From Opisthorchis felineus (Eukaryota; Platyhelminthes; Trematoda; Opisthorchiida; Opisthorchiidae): DNA of 64,000 nucleotides. Under the pieces are notes generated by a model that did not search any database, was not told where the DNA came from, and was given only the letters and a program-made list of their open reading frames with translations. Of the stretch, positions 59,098-64,000 are shown in pieces (the stretch's first letter is position 1; each line of letters starts with the position of its first letter). The translations under genes and the position numbers were made by a program. Location: positions 1,571,202 through 1,635,201 of the forward strand of contig SJOL01008821.1 of the NCBI GenBank assembly GCA_004794785.1. The letters run 5' to 3'.

Positions 59098-60527
59098 TAT
59101 TTACGCGTTACTGCCAGCAATGGTCACTCTAAATCAGACAATTGTTGCTGTATAGTGATAAGAATTCCCCGTCATCTACGATTACTTTTGTGTCTGTGGT
59201 CGGTTTTTTGAGCGCAAGACCATCTATAATGTTGGTGTCAGTGATCGTAGCGTCGACTGACAGCTGTGATGAGGACATGGAATTAGTCTATTGATTTATT
59301 GTGGGATTTTCACTTGGCACTCTGGAAAACAAGCGCAGTAATCAATCATCACCTCTGAAGGAGAAAAGCGGATAGATCTGCGTGGATATCGACTGACGAG
59401 TTTATCGACGGCAGCATTCCAGATTTTTTCGCGATAATTTTCTGACAGGAGCATACCAACTCGATACTCTGCACAAGTTGTCAGAGTGGCCGAATGTTGG
59501 TCTTTTCCACCTGTAATTCATTATCCAGCTTTGGGTACATGGAAGGTGTACTTACACCCAAGCGGAAATTGGGAGTGCATGATAGCTCACGATTATGCAT
59601 TTGAATGAGTTGGTGCTTTGTGTCACTGAAATATTTTGGGAAGTCCACAGTTTAGGCGCACATTACTCCGTCGCTAATACGACCACGAAAAATCCCTGCA
59701 AACTGCGTCTTAATAATGAAGTGGCTGTAATATGGAGAAAGAACATAGGTATTGACGTCCAAACCCGGCATGGAAATTATCTGTACTGCGTAACGTAACA
59801 CGAACTTTTCTCCGTAATATACACTGCATTAGGTTAGCTTTCCTTCTGTGTCTTGCCAATGGACTTCTTCATCTCTGGTTGGCTTCACGTCTGTTTGCAA
59901 GGTTGAGAAACTTCGTATCCCTTAAATTCAACTTCTTAGTTGTCGAAAACCTTCAAGCCAGATTGTCAATGGACTGAGTTTGTATTGGCAAAGCCGATTG
60001 GGTCACACGACCAGTGGATTTTATTCGTTGACGGTGGCGACAGTTATATAATGACATTCTGGTTAATCAGTTTCTAAAAGTGTTGCTGCAGGTTGCCTGG
60101 AAAGTCTGGCCGTCTAGTTCTCTACACAACCCTGGTCCACAGACAGGAAAATGAAGCACACATTAAACTGAGCTCAGTTGCTAAAAACAATGCAAATTTA
60201 GCATGCAAATGAATCAATTGACAAACGTAGCCAAAACGACAATGAATGTGCATCACCTGCAAACTCACATGCAGTAACACACCTAGCATGAAGCTGGGAA
60301 CCGGGAAGTCAGCCTATTTAATTAGTTTCAAATAGGGGATTTTTGATACAGTGGCTCCTTGGGGACAACTCAAGCTGTGGAACCATCGAACGGTGAGAGC
60401 TGATATGTCGTTATGTTCACGAATTTTCGGTGGACTGTTAACTGTTGTGATCTTATTTGTGTGGATATAGGTTGTGTCAGGAATGTGTTGGTGTGTTGCA
60501 TCAACATTTTCAACAATTATTTATCTG

Positions 60528-60575
60528 GTGTGTCCACACCAAAGGGGGGAGGGAACACTGGACTCACAGAGGCGG
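60528..60575 (+). mobile_element. Short SINE family F fragment
   Basis: GTGTGTCCACACCAAAGGGG followed by GAACACTGGACTCA resembles 45757-45795 (GTGAGTCCACACCAAAAGGG, GCAGTGGATTCGA). The match is short and stops on both sides. Confidence 0.35.
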
Positions 60576-62564
60576 CGGTGCTCACGTCAGTTTGACGGCA
60601 CAGAACGTGTTGCTGCTAAGTAGTTCGCAGTAATAAACCATACCGGATCCTTATAAGAGATCCTCGACAAGAATTGGTTCTCAGCAGATTCGCAAGACCT
60701 TGTTGATGTTAGTTGCAATGGCTGTTGTAACTAGCCAGACAAAGGCTGAGTGACTAACACACACATCCTAAACTCCACCTAGCATCCAACAATGTTCTGC
60801 TAGGCTTCTAAAACGCACAAAAGGATTTAGGCGGGATGTAGCCCAAGCTACTACAGTTTTTAAACTTCATTAGCAAAAAATGAAACATGTAGGAATATCA
60901 AACATTCAGATCAAGGCTGGTGGCCCCTGGAATTCCCTGGAGATTTAACACATATCCTTAACAAATAGGTCGTTGAGACGACCGGGTTGAATTCACAAGT
61001 GGTAGACGTAGGTGAACATATAGTATGCAGTTATGAGTTTATGTTGAAGTTCGTTTTTCACAAAGAGGAACAGACGTTGCTTTTCATTCAGGTTTGCTGT
61101 GAATAATTAGCTGTGAATACCCCTGCATGATGAAAGCGACTTAACTACGAAGCTTTCATTTGAGGAAATGAACCATATATGTTTGAGCCAAGAGTGGCTG
61201 ATCCTGATAATCCAGTCCAATTCAACGATCAAAGTGTAGACAATCATGACCACACAACTTCATGGAAAGTTTCCTGGCCATATTTTGTTAGAGCTGAGAT
61301 GTAATATGTAGTTAAAGGGATGGTCACGTGCCGAAAGGCTCGACCACAAGCAAACCGTCGTCCTCATTGTTGCTCATCTGGTGGGCATGGAGCGATCGGA
61401 CAAGTGACATCACGGTTGGCAGTTTCAAATTGTTACAAACCACACAGCGCGGTCGCCGAAAAGCCGGCAAAGCTGGGGAATTCGGGTTCGGCGTGAAGTT
61501 CAAATTTGCCCAACAGATTTTGACCAATTCAGCCAGCTTGCATATTGATCACAGGGAACCTGGGTTTATCTCTGTATTCCAATTGGACTGATGAAAATTG
61601 CTCAATGAAAAACCTAAAACCATTACTTAGATTTCCTTGCACTAGGATTACGCAAAATTGTTCCGATGGTAGGAAAAGCTTAACTGTAGCCTTCACAGCC
61701 AAGAAGTCAGCATCTAAAAATTTATAAGATATTGGCCTCCAGTAAATAGGACATGTTCAGTTCTAGCAGAACCACACAAACGCCTACACAGTATAATCCA
61801 TCATGACCCGTATCACTTTGAAAAGTAGGTAAACCAGACGCTTTGACGTACTGGTGAGTCGCCAAGGAATACACCGTCAAATTCTCAACAAATAAGCATA
61901 TCGCGAAATTGCGACTACGGTTATACTCGACGGCAATCAAATTATTATCAAATTATTCTGCATTATGTCAGTCTCATTACAATTCCGCACGTCACCCACA
62001 CCACAATCCTATCATGGTTGTTCTGTCTACATTGACACATAATACACATAATCTCATCCATCGGTGCCCTCGATCTAACTAACAAGTTGATGTTGTGAAA
62101 CGACTGAATACATCAAGGATGTCTGTTCAGAAATTTCTGTAGGCTGGCGCCTCTGTGGTATACAGTTCTCCTGTGACACGTTGAGTAGCATAGCATCACC
62201 ATTGTCTGAGTGTTTTGTTTTGTTTGGGTGGGGTGTGAGAGTGATGAAAGCGACGGAGAGACGTGCATATCCGATTCGTGCTCCACATGTGACGCTGTGC
62301 TCACGTCTTCACAACGTCACTTCTCTATTAGGAGAGACCGAGTGTGTGTGTTCCAATTCGAATTGGAATTTCTGGAGCGAGACAGATGAAATCCGACATT
62401 AATCGGAGTTGATTATCGCGACTGAATGTGCCACACCATGTGCTATTCCACCCATGGTCTGACATGGTGGATGTATGCGAGTGTTTGAAGCAACCCTTGA
62501 TCCGCACACCAGTATAGCTGACGGATGAGCACAGCTCAGTTGTGTAATTTGACCATCAGACAAT

Positions 62565-62604
62565 CAGTCAGTCAGTCAGTCCGCCAGCCAGCCAGTCAGT
62601 TGGC
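62565..62604. repeat. (CAGT)/(CAGC) short tandem repeat
   Basis: Repeated CAGT units are followed by CCAGC units and a final CAGT, and the tract is imperfect. Confidence 0.8.
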
Positions 62605-64000
62605 TGAGCACCTAGAGCACCTAGCTAGGCACTCCGAATTTGTGACATTCATCCCTAGTGTGTGTTTACACTGCACGCTGATGTATGTTTGAACAAACAA
62701 TGCTCGTCAAGTAACAGTCGGAGAGACTGCGTATGTTTAGTCTGTTTATGAGGTTATTTCAGTTAACACTGTTTTTGGAACCCATCTGGACTCTATACTG
62801 TGATGCTTGGCGGAACTCGTGACTGTGTGGTTTTTTGGAGTGCTCAAGTTATGTGCCACTTGGTCTGCGAATATGACGAGTATTAGGTGTCAACTGATGT
62901 GATTTAATGTCGACTGAGTTAGGAATCATCGTGAATTCGTATTGTTGAGTTTATAGAATTGGAATTCACGTCTGGGTTGAATGAAGGTCTGATGAGATGC
63001 AGGCTGGAAATAGGCGTATATACCAACATGCTTTTTGGAACCGCTGTTTGAACATGTTAGTTGAAATGCAGGCCAACTCCCTGGGAGAAAATGTGGTTGG
63101 AGTTCCTGTAGTTCAACACAGTTGCGATTTGTGGCAGCGTAGAATTTTAACATTTGGATAGAACTAGTGTTTATGCCATTCTGATGGGTATTCTAGCTAG
63201 CTAAATTGAGTTTACATTGTGAAGGTGTACGCTTCCACAATGGTTATGTGGTATAGACGCAGGAGTATCCTGTTCAAGATGGCGGTTCGCGTTGCGGCGA
63301 GCTCCATTCTCCACTGGATACCTCTGGGATAGGTCACCACCTAATTTTATACTGGAGGTTCTTCAGGTTTAACTATACGGAATCCGGGAATCTTAATTTG
63401 CCGCGGCTCACATAAAAATCTGTCGTAAGTCGCAAATGTTAATCCGGAAGTGACCTCACTCATCATCCACATCATCGTTATTGTCACTATCCTTACTGTC
63501 TTCATCTTTGTCCTCTTTTTTTATCATTCTGACAATCAGCTTTCGAGTAACTAGAAAAGACTGGCATGCTTTTTATCGCTGTTCCTTATATATCAACCAT
63601 GTCTGCTGTTACTTTCTCATTCATTCGAAAGCATGCCACAACATCTACAGAGAAACAGCTCGATACATATCCAACAGCTTTGAAACAGATGAGGTTTACT
63701 GGGCGGATAGGCGCTCGTGATTTGGTAGAACTCTCACCGAATATTTGGTGGCACTTCAAAACTCACTCAGCTTCGGTTATACTTCCAACAAGTCCATTTC
63801 TACGTAATTCTATTGACCGGGTGTACAACGACGAACACATCCTCAAGAACTCGTGGCAGATGTCTAGTGGATGCGGCAGGGGTAATTGTGAGTAGCTATA
63901 CGTTGATGTATTTAGTACCTTGTCTAGATACGATAAACTTTAGCCGGTTATCTAGGTCACATATGATCGTACCAATCAAAGTGGAGTTCCATAGTGCACA

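Larger units (their letters stand above)
59098..64000. other. No supported gene
   Basis: Contains the small SINE F fragment and the CAGT repeat. ORFs at 61324-61591 (both strands open) and 63566-63895 (109 codons) look partly protein-like but match no family I recognise. Confidence 0.5.

Overview
The window is eukaryotic, repeat-dominated DNA. It has no bacterial gene layout, no long ORF other than a retroelement, and several families of retrotransposon debris. The mix is a Penelope-like element (PLE) with a GIY-YIG nuclease, RTE-type and R2-type LINE fragments, and several families of tRNA-derived SINEs. This fits a flatworm, most likely a trematode. That is an inference from repeat content; no host gene could be identified by name.

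The centrepiece is a complete-looking PLE on the minus strand at 30769-33732. It has one uninterrupted RT + GIY-YIG ORF, a 73-bp direct repeat at its two ends, and a 9-bp target-site duplication (TAATGGCTC). Where its 3' region runs into the second copy of the terminal repeat, the minus strand can fold into a hammerhead-ribozyme-like structure. The predicted cleavage point lies within 1-2 nt of the start of the terminal repeat. A diverged copy of this terminus lies at about 17118-17230. The 3' UTR carries a short GGGGTT repeat.

Layout: 0-6.7 kb is mostly unassigned, with one SINE-A copy near 1.6 kb. 6.75-9.45 kb is a decayed R2-type LINE on the minus strand (C2H2 finger, Myb-like, RT, CCHC, endonuclease-like tail), split by a SINE-B. 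10-14 kb has a few coding-looking ORFs of unknown status. RTE RT debris lies at 15.5-15.9 (-), 19.6-20.9 (-), 42.0-42.6 (-) and 58.0-58.35 (+) kb. A foldback-type repeat family recurs at 25.4, 34.0, 34.9, 44.0-44.4 and 54.0 kb. The 40-kb region has a second, decayed Penelope-type RT (39.67-40.08, -). SINEs lie near 23.1, 28.0, 41.8, 45.8, 49.0, 53.3 and 55.6 kb. One candidate host exon with both splice signals is at 50092-50382 (-). Much of the remainder shows nothing that can be supported.

The parts do not form a pathway. The window reads as intergenic or intronic DNA built by successive retrotransposition, with autonomous elements (PLE, RTE, R2-type) and dependent SINEs that probably used LINE machinery. 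No computation was run: identities, folds and coding status are by eye.
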